DNA from: Mycolicibacterium wolinskyi
Lineage (GTDB): Bacteria; Actinomycetota; Actinomycetes; Mycobacteriales; Mycobacteriaceae
Length of the DNA stretch: 64,000 bases
Assembly (NCBI RefSeq): GCF_002101965.1
Contig: NZ_LQQA01000029.1
Location: 1-64,000 of the forward strand
Direction: 5' to 3'
Shown here in pieces: positions 50,664 through 59,510 of the stretch (position 1 is its first letter; every line of letters begins with the position of its first letter). The notes below the pieces were generated by a model. That model worked only from the letters and a program-made list of their open reading frames with translations. It did not search any database and was not told the origin of the DNA. The position numbers were made by a program, and so were the translations under genes.

Positions 50664-51373
50664 GTGACACGTCCATTGACTTCGATGCGCTGCCCAGCAT
50701 CGACGCGGTCGAACGGTCGACACCGGAGCGGCGCGCGCCGCGTTTCGACGGCGACGCCAGTGAACTGCCCGACCGCGCGTGCTGGGCGCTGCAGCACCTG
50801 CTGTCGCGCCGCTACATCCGCAAGGACAACCACGCCGAACTGTGGTCGTGGGTGACCCGGTACCGCACCGAACTGACGGTGCGGCTCTCCGAGCTGGATC
50901 TGCGCCTGTGCATCGCCGACGACCACGACATCGCCTACGTCGAGCAGGCGGAGTATGAATCTCAGTGGCGCCGTAAGCTTTTGCGCCGCGAAACGCTGAA
51001 CACCTACGACTCGATCCTGGCGCTGCACCTGGCCAAACTGATGCGCGCGGCGGCGCGCGACGAGGATGTCCTGATCAGCCGTGAGGAGATCCACGAGCTC
51101 TTCGCCGGGGTGAACAACGACACCGACCGCGATGCCGCATCGTTCGACAAGCGCATAGACAACGCGATCGAGCGGTTGACCGACATCGAGATCCTCGTCC
51201 GCAATCGCGAAGACGAGGGCAGTTTCACGGTCAGCCCGGTGATCAACGCGATCATGACCGCCTCGGTGATCACCGAACTCGCCCAGCAGTTCGACCAGCT
51301 CAAACGAGCGGCCGGACGAGGTGCCGACGACGCCGACGCAGTCGAGGATGAGGTGGACGCCCATGGTCGCTGA
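50660..51373 (+). CDS. jetB: Wadjet component JetB (DUF4194, MksE-like KITE)
   Basis: The 237-residue protein is the DUF4194 KITE subunit: tandem winged-helix segments LPDRACWALQHLLSRRYI and ISREEIHELFAGVNND, the central acidic ELTVRLSELDLRL, and the ending FTVSPVINAIMTASVI. It binds JetA and helps gate the SMC-like ring. Start ATG 50660 overlaps jetA, and its stop overlaps jetC by 11 bases, so all three are made in fixed proportion. Confidence 0.9.
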   Translation: MSDTSIDFDALPSIDAVERSTPERRAPRFDGDASELPDRACWALQHLLSRRYIRKDNHAELWSWVTRYRTELTVRLSELDLRLCIADDHDIAYVEQAEYESQWRRKLLRRETLNTYDSILALHLAKLMRAAARDEDVLISREEIHELFAGVNNDTDRDAASFDKRIDNAIERLTDIEILVRNREDEGSFTVSPVINAIMTASVITELAQQFDQLKRAAGRGADDADAVEDEVDAHGR

Positions 51374-54300
51374 ACCGACCAATCAGTTCTATCTGTCGCG
51401 CCTTCAGGTCATCAACTGGGGCGTCTTCGACGGCTACCACTCGATCCCGTTCAGCCCGCAGGGCACGCTCATCACCGGATCGTCCGGCAGTGGAAAATCA
51501 TCACTGCTGGATGCCATTTCGCTGGCTTTCCTGCCGTCGCACCGACGGAACTTCAACGCGTCGGGTGACACCACCGCCGCGGGTTCGGGCACCGGCAAAC
51601 GCACGGTCGACAAGTATGTGCGCGGCGCATGGGGTGAGCGCCGCGACGGCACGAGCCGCCAGATCATGTATCTGCGCGGCATCGGGCCGGCCTGGTCGGC
51701 GGTCGCGGTCACGTATTCCGATCACACCGGGCGGGCCGTCACCGGTCTGGTCCTGAAATGGCTTGCTGCCGAGAAGGTTTCCGATCCGGGCAGTCGCTAC
51801 TATCTCATCGACGCCGACCGCGACATCTTCGGCCTGTGTAACCGCTGGGCCGCCAACGGTTACGACGCGGCGGTGTTCCGCGACGACGGCTGGTCGGGCG
51901 GCAGAAGCGAAAGCCAGTATCTCGCGCAGTTGTATTCCATCATCGGTATCCGGGCCTCGGAAGCCGCTCAACAGCTGCTCGGCAAGGCGAAATCGCTGAA
52001 AAGCGTTGGCGGGCTCGAACAGTTCGTTCGCGAATTCATGCTCGACGAGCCCGCGAGCCTCAGTGGGGTCGAGGAGGCGCTCGAGCAGATCAACCCGCTC
52101 GTCGAGGCGCGCGGTCTGCTCGACGTCGCGCGCCGTAAACGCAACACGCTCGGCAACATCGAGGCCGTGCAGGCGCGCTATGCCGACGAGGCGGCCAAGT
52201 TCGGCGTCATCGACACCGTCGACAACGCGATGGTGCGTGACTACGTCGACCATCTGCGGCTGCAGCAGGCCGGCCCCGAGATCGACAACCTCGACGACCA
52301 GATCACCCAACTCGGCGCGCAGCGTGACGAATTCGGCGCCCAGCAAAGACAGCTCAAGAACGAGCACAACTCGCTGATGGCGCAGATCAACACCGTCACC
52401 GTGGACCTGGTGCCGTTGCAGCAACGGCTCAGCGAAGCGGAGCGCGTGAGCGAAGAGGTCGCCAGGCGGCGCAGCGGCTATGAGGACAAGATCGTCGCAC
52501 TGGGGTTCACCGCACCCGACACTGCCGAGGACTTCTGGTCGTTGCGCGAATCCCTCATGGAGGAAGCGGACCGTCTGCACCGCGAACTGTCCACCGGTAA
52601 CACGGCTTACGTCGAAGCGTCGGCGAAAGAAGTACGGGCCCGTGAGGCACGCGAGGCCGTCGAGGCCGAACTGGAGCGGGTCCAGCGCCTCGGGTCGCCG
52701 CTGCCGCGCACCGAGTACGAGATGCGGGCTCGGATCGCCCGTGCGCTCGATGTCGCCGAGCGGGATCTGGTGTATGTCGCTGAGTTGATGGAGCTCAAAC
52801 CCGACGAGGCCCGCTGGCGTCTCGCGGTCGAAAAGGTGCTGCGGGGGGCCGGGTTACGGCTGCTGGTTCCCGACGAGCACTGGGATGCCGCGCTGCGCTT
52901 CGTCAACGAGAACGACATGCGGGGCCGGATTCAGCTCCAGCATGTCAGGCACGGCGCGCAACTGCGTGAGCCGGCGCCCGAGACGCTCGCGACCAAGGTT
53001 CGGGTCGCCGACCCGACCCATGACAGCGCCGTCGAAGCACTCAACGTCATCGCGTCCGTCGGCGACTATGCGTGCGTGGACCGTCCGGAGGAGTTCGCCG
53101 AGCATCCCCGGGCGGTCACCGATCAGGGCCTGCGCAAGGACAGTGGCCGGCTCTCGATCAAGGACGACCGGTCCAAGCTGCGGCCGTCGGACTACATCTT
53201 CCTCGGTGACTCCGAGGCCAAAGTGCATGCCCTGCAACATGATCTGGCCAACGCGCACGACGCCTACAGTACGGCGCGCAGCGCGCGGGAGCGGCTCGAC
53301 GAACACCGCGCGAGACTGCAGGCGCGCGAGCGGGCGTGCCGGGCCTTGTGCGATCAGTACATGCAGTGGAGTGACATCGACACCGACTCGGTCGACGAAC
53401 TGCTCGAGCGTCTGCAGGACGAGCACGACCTGCTTGTCACGGAGAATCCCGACGTCGAGCGGCTCCAACAACGCGCCGACGACTGCTGGGAACGTGTCGA
53501 GAAGGTCATTCAGCAGATCGGTTCGCTCAACGAGCGCGAGACCAACCTCGACCGTCGGCGCACCGCGTTGCTGGAACTCGTCGAACGCCTCGACCCCGGC
53601 GAGGTTCCCCAGCATGCCCGCGACACGCTCGACAGTTACGCGGCCGACATCGCGCTGCCACTGGAACTGCTGGAGTCCGATCCGTTCCGCAACGAGCTGA
53701 TCAGGGTGATCGGCCGCGAACGCGACCGCCTGCGCGGTGACCGCAACCGCTCGCACGACGAGCTCGCGGGAATCATGGCCGCGTACGACAGTTCGTTCCC
53801 CGATGCGATCCCCAACGACAGCGACGATTTCGACGAACGCGTCCACGACTATGTGGCACTGTGCCGGCGCATCGACGAGCGTGAACTGCCCGACGCCTAC
53901 GAGCGCATGCAGCGGCTCATCACCGAACAGGCTCCCGGCGCGATCCTGAACCTGCACATGATCGCCGACAACGAGGCCCGCCGGATCACCGAGCAGATCG
54001 CCCGCGTCAACACCGGGCTCGGTGCGGTCGAGTTCAACCGCGGCACCAGGCTCACGCTGCACGCAGGCACGCGCCACCTCGCGGCCGTCGATGAACTCAA
54101 CGAGAAGGCCCAGCGCATCGCGGCCCGGGTGTCACTCGTGAGCTTCGGCGACGAGACGGCGATGTTCGAGCAGTACACCGACATCCTGCAGTTGCGAAAG
54201 CTGTTGGCCGGCAACACGCCTGAGGATCGGCAGTGGACCCGTGACGCGCTCGACGTGCGCAACCGGTTCGTGCTGTACTGCGAGGAGCGTGACGCCGAAA

Positions 54301-54716
54301 CCGGTGAGGTCATCCGGACCTACAGCAACTCCGGCGACAACTCCGGCGGTGAGCAGGAGAAGCTCATGGCGTTCTGTCTGGCCGGGGCGCTGAGCTTCAA
54401 CCTGGCCAGCCCGGACAGCAATGACACGCGACCGATGTTCGCGCAGCTGATGCTCGACGAGGCGTTCTCGAAGTCCGACCCGCAGTTCGCACAGCAGGCG
54501 CTGTCGGCGTTCCGCAAGTTCGGCTTCCAGCTCGTGATCGTGGCGACGGTGCAGAACACCACGACCATCCAGCCCTACATCGACAGCGTCGTCATGGTGT
54601 CCAAGGCCGACGCCGCGGTGCCCAACGCTCGTCCGGTCGCATCGGTCACCGCCGCATCGATCTCCGAATTCACCGATCTACGACGGAGTTCGGGGGATGT
54701 GGTCCCGGCGTCCTAA
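51363..54716 (+). CDS. jetC: Wadjet component JetC (SMC/MukB-like ATPase, EptC type)
   Basis: The 1117-residue ATPase starts at ATG 51363. Walker A is GSSGSGKSS (39-47) followed by LLDAISLAFLP. Two long coiled-coil arms flank a hinge region in the middle. The ABC signature is DNSGGEQEK (992-1000) and Walker B is LMLDEAFSKSD with D1031 and E1032. All ATPase motifs are intact and the frame is uninterrupted. EptC of M. smegmatis, which limits plasmid maintenance, is the nearest known relative; its laboratory strain mc2 155 carries a mutation in that gene. No jetD follows. Here the complex could still translocate or condense DNA but lacks its cutter. Confidence 0.92.
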   Translation: MVAEPTNQFYLSRLQVINWGVFDGYHSIPFSPQGTLITGSSGSGKSSLLDAISLAFLPSHRRNFNASGDTTAAGSGTGKRTVDKYVRGAWGERRDGTSRQIMYLRGIGPAWSAVAVTYSDHTGRAVTGLVLKWLAAEKVSDPGSRYYLIDADRDIFGLCNRWAANGYDAAVFRDDGWSGGRSESQYLAQLYSIIGIRASEAAQQLLGKAKSLKSVGGLEQFVREFMLDEPASLSGVEEALEQINPLVEARGLLDVARRKRNTLGNIEAVQARYADEAAKFGVIDTVDNAMVRDYVDHLRLQQAGPEIDNLDDQITQLGAQRDEFGAQQRQLKNEHNSLMAQINTVTVDLVPLQQRLSEAERVSEEVARRRSGYEDKIVALGFTAPDTAEDFWSLRESLMEEADRLHRELSTGNTAYVEASAKEVRAREAREAVEAELERVQRLGSPLPRTEYEMRARIARALDVAERDLVYVAELMELKPDEARWRLAVEKVLRGAGLRLLVPDEHWDAALRFVNENDMRGRIQLQHVRHGAQLREPAPETLATKVRVADPTHDSAVEALNVIASVGDYACVDRPEEFAEHPRAVTDQGLRKDSGRLSIKDDRSKLRPSDYIFLGDSEAKVHALQHDLANAHDAYSTARSARERLDEHRARLQARERACRALCDQYMQWSDIDTDSVDELLERLQDEHDLLVTENPDVERLQQRADDCWERVEKVIQQIGSLNERETNLDRRRTALLELVERLDPGEVPQHARDTLDSYAADIALPLELLESDPFRNELIRVIGRERDRLRGDRNRSHDELAGIMAAYDSSFPDAIPNDSDDFDERVHDYVALCRRIDERELPDAYERMQRLITEQAPGAILNLHMIADNEARRITEQIARVNTGLGAVEFNRGTRLTLHAGTRHLAAVDELNEKAQRIAARVSLVSFGDETAMFEQYTDILQLRKLLAGNTPEDRQWTRDALDVRNRFVLYCEERDAETGEVIRTYSNSGDNSGGEQEKLMAFCLAGALSFNLASPDSNDTRPMFAQLMLDEAFSKSDPQFAQQALSAFRKFGFQLVIVATVQNTTTIQPYIDSVVMVSKADAAVPNARPVASVTAASISEFTDLRRSSGDVVPAS

Positions 54717-54751
54717 TAGGCACCGCCGGTGTGTCCGGTCGGGCGACGGGT

Positions 54752-55342
54752 TCAGTCGGTAATCGTCCCGCTCCAGGCGGCGGGGCAGAGGACCCATACG
54801 ACCTCTGCGGGTTGGTCGGATGGGTTGCGCCACGTGTAGGGTTCGCGGCCGGGCATTGTCAGGGTGTCACCTTCGTTGAGCACGAAAGTCTCAGTGGGAA
54901 GTCGTATCTCCATCACTCCAGACAGCACGTGTGTGACTTCGACATCGCAGTTGACCGTGAACATCTCGTCGCCGCCGGTAGACCCGGGTTCCAGCGTCGA
55001 GCGCAGCACCTGGACCTTGGCTTGGGCGCGAGGGGTGAGCAGCCGCTCGAAGGCTCCTCTGCCGCCCATGTGGACCGCCGGGGCCGAAGCGAGTGGAACC
55101 ACTCCGGTGTCTGAATCCTTGAACAGCGAACCCACATCGAGCGAAAGCACCTGACACAGGCTGACGAGAGTTGCGACGCTGGGCGATGTCTCGTCCCGCT
55201 CGACGCGGGACAGGAATCCTCCGCTCAGCCCGCATGCGACCGCGACCTGTTCGATGGTCATTCCCTGTGACTTGCGCGCGGCGCGCAGTCTGGCGCCGAT
55301 CCGCACCGGATCGCCCGAGGCCGACGGATGTACTGGTCTCAA
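54752..55342 (-). CDS. XRE-family regulator with C-terminal cupin
   Basis: The 196-residue protein has an N-terminal XRE helix-turn-helix (RLRAARKSQGMTIEQVA; CGLSGGFLSRVERDETSPS) and a C-terminal cupin from about residue 115 (GDEMFTVNCDVEVTHVLSG; LNEGDTLTMPGREPYTWRN). The start is TTG 55342-55340: a GAGGAGG lies about seven bases before it. XRE-cupin proteins repress uptake and catabolic operons and sense a small ligand in the cupin. It diverges from the permease gene, and a perfect palindrome at 55468-55486 lies in between. It directly follows the Wadjet genes on the opposite strand, 35 bases from jetC. Confidence 0.9.
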   Translation of the reverse strand: MRPVHPSASGDPVRIGARLRAARKSQGMTIEQVAVACGLSGGFLSRVERDETSPSVATLVSLCQVLSLDVGSLFKDSDTGVVPLASAPAVHMGGRGAFERLLTPRAQAKVQVLRSTLEPGSTGGDEMFTVNCDVEVTHVLSGVMEIRLPTETFVLNEGDTLTMPGREPYTWRNPSDQPAEVVWVLCPAAWSGTITD

Positions 55343-55467
55343 CCGTTACCTCCTCAAACCGGTGTACGCCGCGTCCACACGATCATCGACCGTACGGGTG
55401 CGATACCGGAAATTAACGCACCGCGTCTTGACCACCTCACACCTCGACATTACTGTGATGCAAACTT

Positions 55468-55486
55468 TCATGCCTATAAGGCATGA
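55468..55486. promoter_or_regulatory. Palindromic operator over the permease promoter
   Basis: TCATGCC-TATAA-GGCATGA is a perfect 7-bp inverted repeat with a TATAA centre that could itself be a -10 element. It lies 40 bases before the permease ATG (55527) and is the strongest candidate site for the divergent XRE-cupin regulator. Confidence 0.65.
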
Positions 55487-55526
55487 GAAATCCAAACCTT
55501 GCTTGCTTGGCTGACAGAGGAATGCG

Positions 55527-56966
55527 ATGAGTCAACCGCCGCCGGACAATCGTCTCGCCCGCAACGCCCTGAACCTGCCCGATCTGGTGTTCACGGTGCT
55601 CGCCACACTGGCCCCGCTCACGCTCGTTATGGCTGTGGCGCCGCTGCATTTCCTCAAGGGCGGCCCGGCTGTGCCGGGTGGATACCTCGTCGCGGCGGCT
55701 GTGATGGCATTGTTCGCGGTCGGCTTCTGCACGATGACCCGGTACGTCCGCAACACCGGTGCGTTCTACGCGATCATCACCAAAGGACTGGGTCCGATCG
55801 CGGGCGCTGCTGCCGCGATGCTCGCGGTCGTGGCCTACAACGCGCTGCAGGTGTCGACGTATGGCGCGATCGGCTACTACGCAGGCAGCAGCGCCGCACG
55901 ATTCCTCGGCATCTCCTGTCCGTGGTGGGTCTTCGCCGGCGCTGCGCTGATCGCGGTCGGCTACCTCGGGTATCGAGGAATCACCACCAGCGCCAAGGTC
56001 CTGGCCGCTGTTCTCATCGCCGAGATCGCTGTTCTGATCATCATGGCGGTCGCGGTGTTCGCCACCGGCGGGCCGGAGGGCTTCAGCGCTCGCCCGTTTG
56101 AGCCGTCGACGGTTCTGTCAGTTCACAACAGCGCGATGTTCGCGCTCATCTTCGGGGCCTTCATGGGTTTCGAGTGCACCGCGATCTACGCCGAAGAGGT
56201 CAAGGGTGGCGCGTCGACCGTGCGGCGGGCCACGTACCTGGCGGTCGGTTTCATTGGCATCTTCTATGCGGTCATCACCTATGCGATCGTCACCGCATAC
56301 GGCGCCGATCACATCGCCGCGGCCGCCGCGGCCGACCCTGCAGAATTGGCGCTCAACGTTGTCGCCGACTACACATCGTCCATCCTTCTCGACATCACCG
56401 AGGTGCTGCTGTTGCTCAGCGCCTTCGCCGCTTTGTTGGCGCTTCACAACGCGTCGAACCGATACGCCTTCGCGCTTGGCCGGGAGGGCTTGCTACCCAG
56501 GGCTTTCGGAAGTACCCATCACCGCACACACGCACCTCTCGTGGCTGGTGTCGCGCAGTCGGCGCTCGCGGCAGTCGTCTTGGCGTTGTTCGTCATCTTC
56601 GGTCTCGACCCCTATCTGGGCCTGCTGTTGTGGGGTAGTGCCCTCGGATTTCTCGGCATCATTGTGCTGTGGGCGTTCTGCTCCCTGGCCGTCATGGTCT
56701 ACCTGCGTCGTCACGCGCCTGAGGCGGGATTGTGGCGAACCACGGTGGCTCCGGTGCTGTCGTTCGCAGTGCTCGCCGTTGTGGTGGTGCTCGTGTTCGC
56801 GAACTTCGATTTCCTCACTGCGGGTGGGCCGGTCGTGAACACCGTCCTGATCGTCGCGGCCGGCCTGGCGATCGTGGGTGGTGCGGCACGCGCCGGCTAT
56901 CTCCGCAGAACCAATCCTGACGCATACCTGGCCTTGGGCCGTACCGAAGCAGGGGTGGACCAGTGA
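55527..56966 (+). CDS. APC-superfamily permease
   Basis: The 479-residue protein has about 12 hydrophobic segments and the APC pattern NLPDLVFTVLATLAPL, GPIAGAAAAMLA, FGAFMGFECTAIYAEEVKGG and ALHNASNRYAFALGREGLLP. It starts at ATG 55527 behind an AGAGGA ribosome site. It is the first gene of a plus-strand operon with two large hydrolase-like proteins and a cupin, and would import their amide or carbamate substrate. Substrate not predictable from sequence. Confidence 0.9.
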   Translation: MSQPPPDNRLARNALNLPDLVFTVLATLAPLTLVMAVAPLHFLKGGPAVPGGYLVAAAVMALFAVGFCTMTRYVRNTGAFYAIITKGLGPIAGAAAAMLAVVAYNALQVSTYGAIGYYAGSSAARFLGISCPWWVFAGAALIAVGYLGYRGITTSAKVLAAVLIAEIAVLIIMAVAVFATGGPEGFSARPFEPSTVLSVHNSAMFALIFGAFMGFECTAIYAEEVKGGASTVRRATYLAVGFIGIFYAVITYAIVTAYGADHIAAAAAADPAELALNVVADYTSSILLDITEVLLLLSAFAALLALHNASNRYAFALGREGLLPRAFGSTHHRTHAPLVAGVAQSALAAVVLALFVIFGLDPYLGLLLWGSALGFLGIIVLWAFCSLAVMVYLRRHAPEAGLWRTTVAPVLSFAVLAVVVVLVFANFDFLTAGGPVVNTVLIVAAGLAIVGGAARAGYLRRTNPDAYLALGRTEAGVDQ

Positions 56967-59479
56967 CCGATCAGCTGCGCGGATACACGCCGCTCGATCT
57001 CCACCGTTGGTACAACTGCGACGTCTCGATATTCGACGATCCCGACAATGCCACGCTTGGCGAAAAAGAGTTGTACGGCTTGCCATTCCACTTCGGCGAC
57101 AGGCAGCGGGCAGCGTTGCTCGTCGGACCCGGAGGTGCCGCGGACGCAGTGACCGTTCCCGTAGACGCCGTCGCCCGGTGGCTGATATTCGCCCATGCTC
57201 TCTATGAGACCGACTTGTTCGACGGTGCGCCGGTAGGTGCGCCGTGTGGTGCGTACGAATTGCTGTACGCCGACGGCACCCGTGTCGAACACACGCTCAG
57301 GCAACGTTTCGAGATCGGGCCGTCTCCACGGCTGTGGGAAGGGCGTCCTCTTCCGTTGGATTGGGGCCAAACTCCATTCCTCGCGCACAACGGTGCAGAA
57401 CACGAACTGATGGACCGTGTCTGCGGCCGATACGACGAAGCAGGCGCGCGCCTGGTCGACATCGAGGACGCTCAGTCGAGGGTGCCCTACGTCCTGCCGT
57501 ACCGGTATTACCTGTGGGCCTACCGCAATCCTTTTCCGGACAAGCAGATCGCCGAAGTTCGGATCAGCGCGCGTGACCGGTCGCTGCTCGTCGGCGCGAT
57601 CACGATCAGCGACCTCGTCGAAGAGCCCTTCACCCGCGACGTGTCGCGCGAAGTGGTGATCACGGTGCCCGACGGTGAGATCGACGAACACGTCGCCCTA
57701 GCCGTGGACCGCGGAACCGCGACATACGTGTATCGCACGGTAGGGGAGGTCGAGGAGTCTGAACTGCCGGCGTGGGGGAAGCCGCGCATTCCAACCCGAA
57801 CCGGATATGCGAGAGTGTCGGCCTCGCCGTCGGCCACGCTGCGACTCACACGTGGATCCGAGGAGTTGGGCCAGTGCGGTTGGCAGGATCTCGCCGAGGA
57901 TGCGCCGCTCGTCCTGCCGAGCGGCGCCACCCTCACGTTGGCCCCCGCCGCGAAAGCGTGGGTGCGCATCACGATCCGTGACAGCGAGACGGGTGAGCCG
58001 CTGGCCGCTCGCCTGCACTTTCACACCGATCACGGAATTCCGTTCGCCCCGTACGGACATCACGCTCACATCAACTCCGACGGCGGCACGTGGAATCTCG
58101 ACATCGGAGGCGACGTGCGCCTCGGCGCGCACACCTACGCGTTCGTCGATGGTGAATGCGAGGGTTGGCTGCCGGTCGGCGATCTCACCGTCGAGGTCTC
58201 GCACGGTTTCCACTACCGGCCGGTGCGGGAGGTGGTCCGGATCGAGCCCGGACAACGCCACGTCGAGTTCGCGTTGACACGGCTGTTCGATCCGCGCCGG
58301 CGCGGATACTTCAGTGGCGACACCCACGTCCACTTCGTATCCACTCGAGGTGCCGATCTCGAGGCACGTGCCGAAGACGTCGACGTGGTGAATCTGCTGA
58401 TGAGCCAGTGGGGCCATCTTTACACGAACACTGAGGAGTTCACGGGCCGTCCCGAGGTGTCGCACGACGGGCACACTGTGGTGTTCGCCGGGCAGGAGAA
58501 CCGAACCAACATGCTGGGCCATATCAATCTGCTCGGACTTCGTCGGCCGATCATGCCGTGGTGCACCGGCGGTTCCGAGGAGGCAGATCTCGGTGGCGGG
58601 CTTGAGACCACGCTGTCTCACTGGGCCGATGAATGTCGCGCGCAAGGTGGCACCGTCGTCCTCGCGCACTTTCCGGTGCCCAACGGCGAGACCGCGGCGC
58701 TGATCGCCACCGGGCGCATCGACGCCGTGGAGACAATCGCCTACGACGATTACAACATCAACGAGTACTACCGCTATCTCAACGCCGGTTACCGACTGCC
58801 CCTTGCCGCAGGTACCGACAAGATGACTGCCGAGGTCCCGATCGGCCTGATGCGCACCTATGCACGAGTCGCGGACGGCGCTCAATTCGACTATTGGTCA
58901 TGGTGTGCCGCGGTGCGCGAAGGCGATACATTCGCCAGCAGCGGTCCCTTGCTTCACCTGACGGTCGACGGCCGGAGGCCGGGAAGCGAGGTTCAGGTAG
59001 CCGCCGAAGGCAGGGTCGGTGTCCACGTGGAACTGTCGTCGATCTTTCCCGTCGGGTCGATCGAGATCATCGTCAACGGTGTCGTCGCCGACCGTATCGA
59101 CTTGTCCGGCGGGGGATTCGAGAGGGAACACCGCACCGAGGTGGACGTGCCCGGTGACTCGTGGATCGCCGCCCGATGCTTCGGACTCGGCCCGGAGATA
59201 TTGCGGCACAACGACACCTGGCAAAGACCAGTGGTCGCGCACACCTCGCCGGTGTACGTATCTACCTCCGGTGGCTACAGCCGCTTCGACGGCGACGTCG
59301 TCGCATCGATGCTCGCCCTCGTCGATGGCGCGGCCGAATACATCGAGCACCGCGCCCGGCGGCACTGGCCGGCCGACGTGTGCCACCGACACGGGCGTGA
59401 CGATCACCTGGCCTTTCTTCTCGAACCTCTCGATGAGGCCAGGCGTCGGCTCGAATACCGAATCAACCAACAGCGCTGA
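56963..59479 (+). CDS. CehA/McbA-family metallohydrolase
   Basis: The 838-residue protein has a beta-rich N-terminal half of about 440 residues and a PHP-type metal-binding domain beginning GYFSGDTHVHF (H455, H457), continuing with FAGQENRTNMLGHINLLG, VVLAHFPVP and LAAGTDKM. CehA/McbA proteins hydrolyse aryl carbamates such as carbaryl, and this one has the same late GDTFASSGPLL segment. GTG 56963 overlaps the permease stop (GTGA). No signal peptide is evident, so it may work in the cytosol after uptake. The natural substrate is unknown. Confidence 0.87.
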   Translation: MTDQLRGYTPLDLHRWYNCDVSIFDDPDNATLGEKELYGLPFHFGDRQRAALLVGPGGAADAVTVPVDAVARWLIFAHALYETDLFDGAPVGAPCGAYELLYADGTRVEHTLRQRFEIGPSPRLWEGRPLPLDWGQTPFLAHNGAEHELMDRVCGRYDEAGARLVDIEDAQSRVPYVLPYRYYLWAYRNPFPDKQIAEVRISARDRSLLVGAITISDLVEEPFTRDVSREVVITVPDGEIDEHVALAVDRGTATYVYRTVGEVEESELPAWGKPRIPTRTGYARVSASPSATLRLTRGSEELGQCGWQDLAEDAPLVLPSGATLTLAPAAKAWVRITIRDSETGEPLAARLHFHTDHGIPFAPYGHHAHINSDGGTWNLDIGGDVRLGAHTYAFVDGECEGWLPVGDLTVEVSHGFHYRPVREVVRIEPGQRHVEFALTRLFDPRRRGYFSGDTHVHFVSTRGADLEARAEDVDVVNLLMSQWGHLYTNTEEFTGRPEVSHDGHTVVFAGQENRTNMLGHINLLGLRRPIMPWCTGGSEEADLGGGLETTLSHWADECRAQGGTVVLAHFPVPNGETAALIATGRIDAVETIAYDDYNINEYYRYLNAGYRLPLAAGTDKMTAEVPIGLMRTYARVADGAQFDYWSWCAAVREGDTFASSGPLLHLTVDGRRPGSEVQVAAEGRVGVHVELSSIFPVGSIEIIVNGVVADRIDLSGGGFEREHRTEVDVPGDSWIAARCFGLGPEILRHNDTWQRPVVAHTSPVYVSTSGGYSRFDGDVVASMLALVDGAAEYIEHRARRHWPADVCHRHGRDDHLAFLLEPLDEARRRLEYRINQQR

Positions 59480-59510
59480 CATTCACCGCACGAATTAGAT
59501 GGGAGTAGAC

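Noticed and set aside
49197..54716. Housekeeping MukBEF/MksBEF condensin
   Set aside because: The DUF3375, DUF4194 and EptC-like sequences are those of type I Wadjet, not MukBEF; a condensin-like role remains possible only because jetD is missing.
54721..54731. Terminator after jetC (CACCG-C-CGGTG)
   Set aside because: A one-base loop cannot form a stable hairpin of this kind, and no U tract follows.
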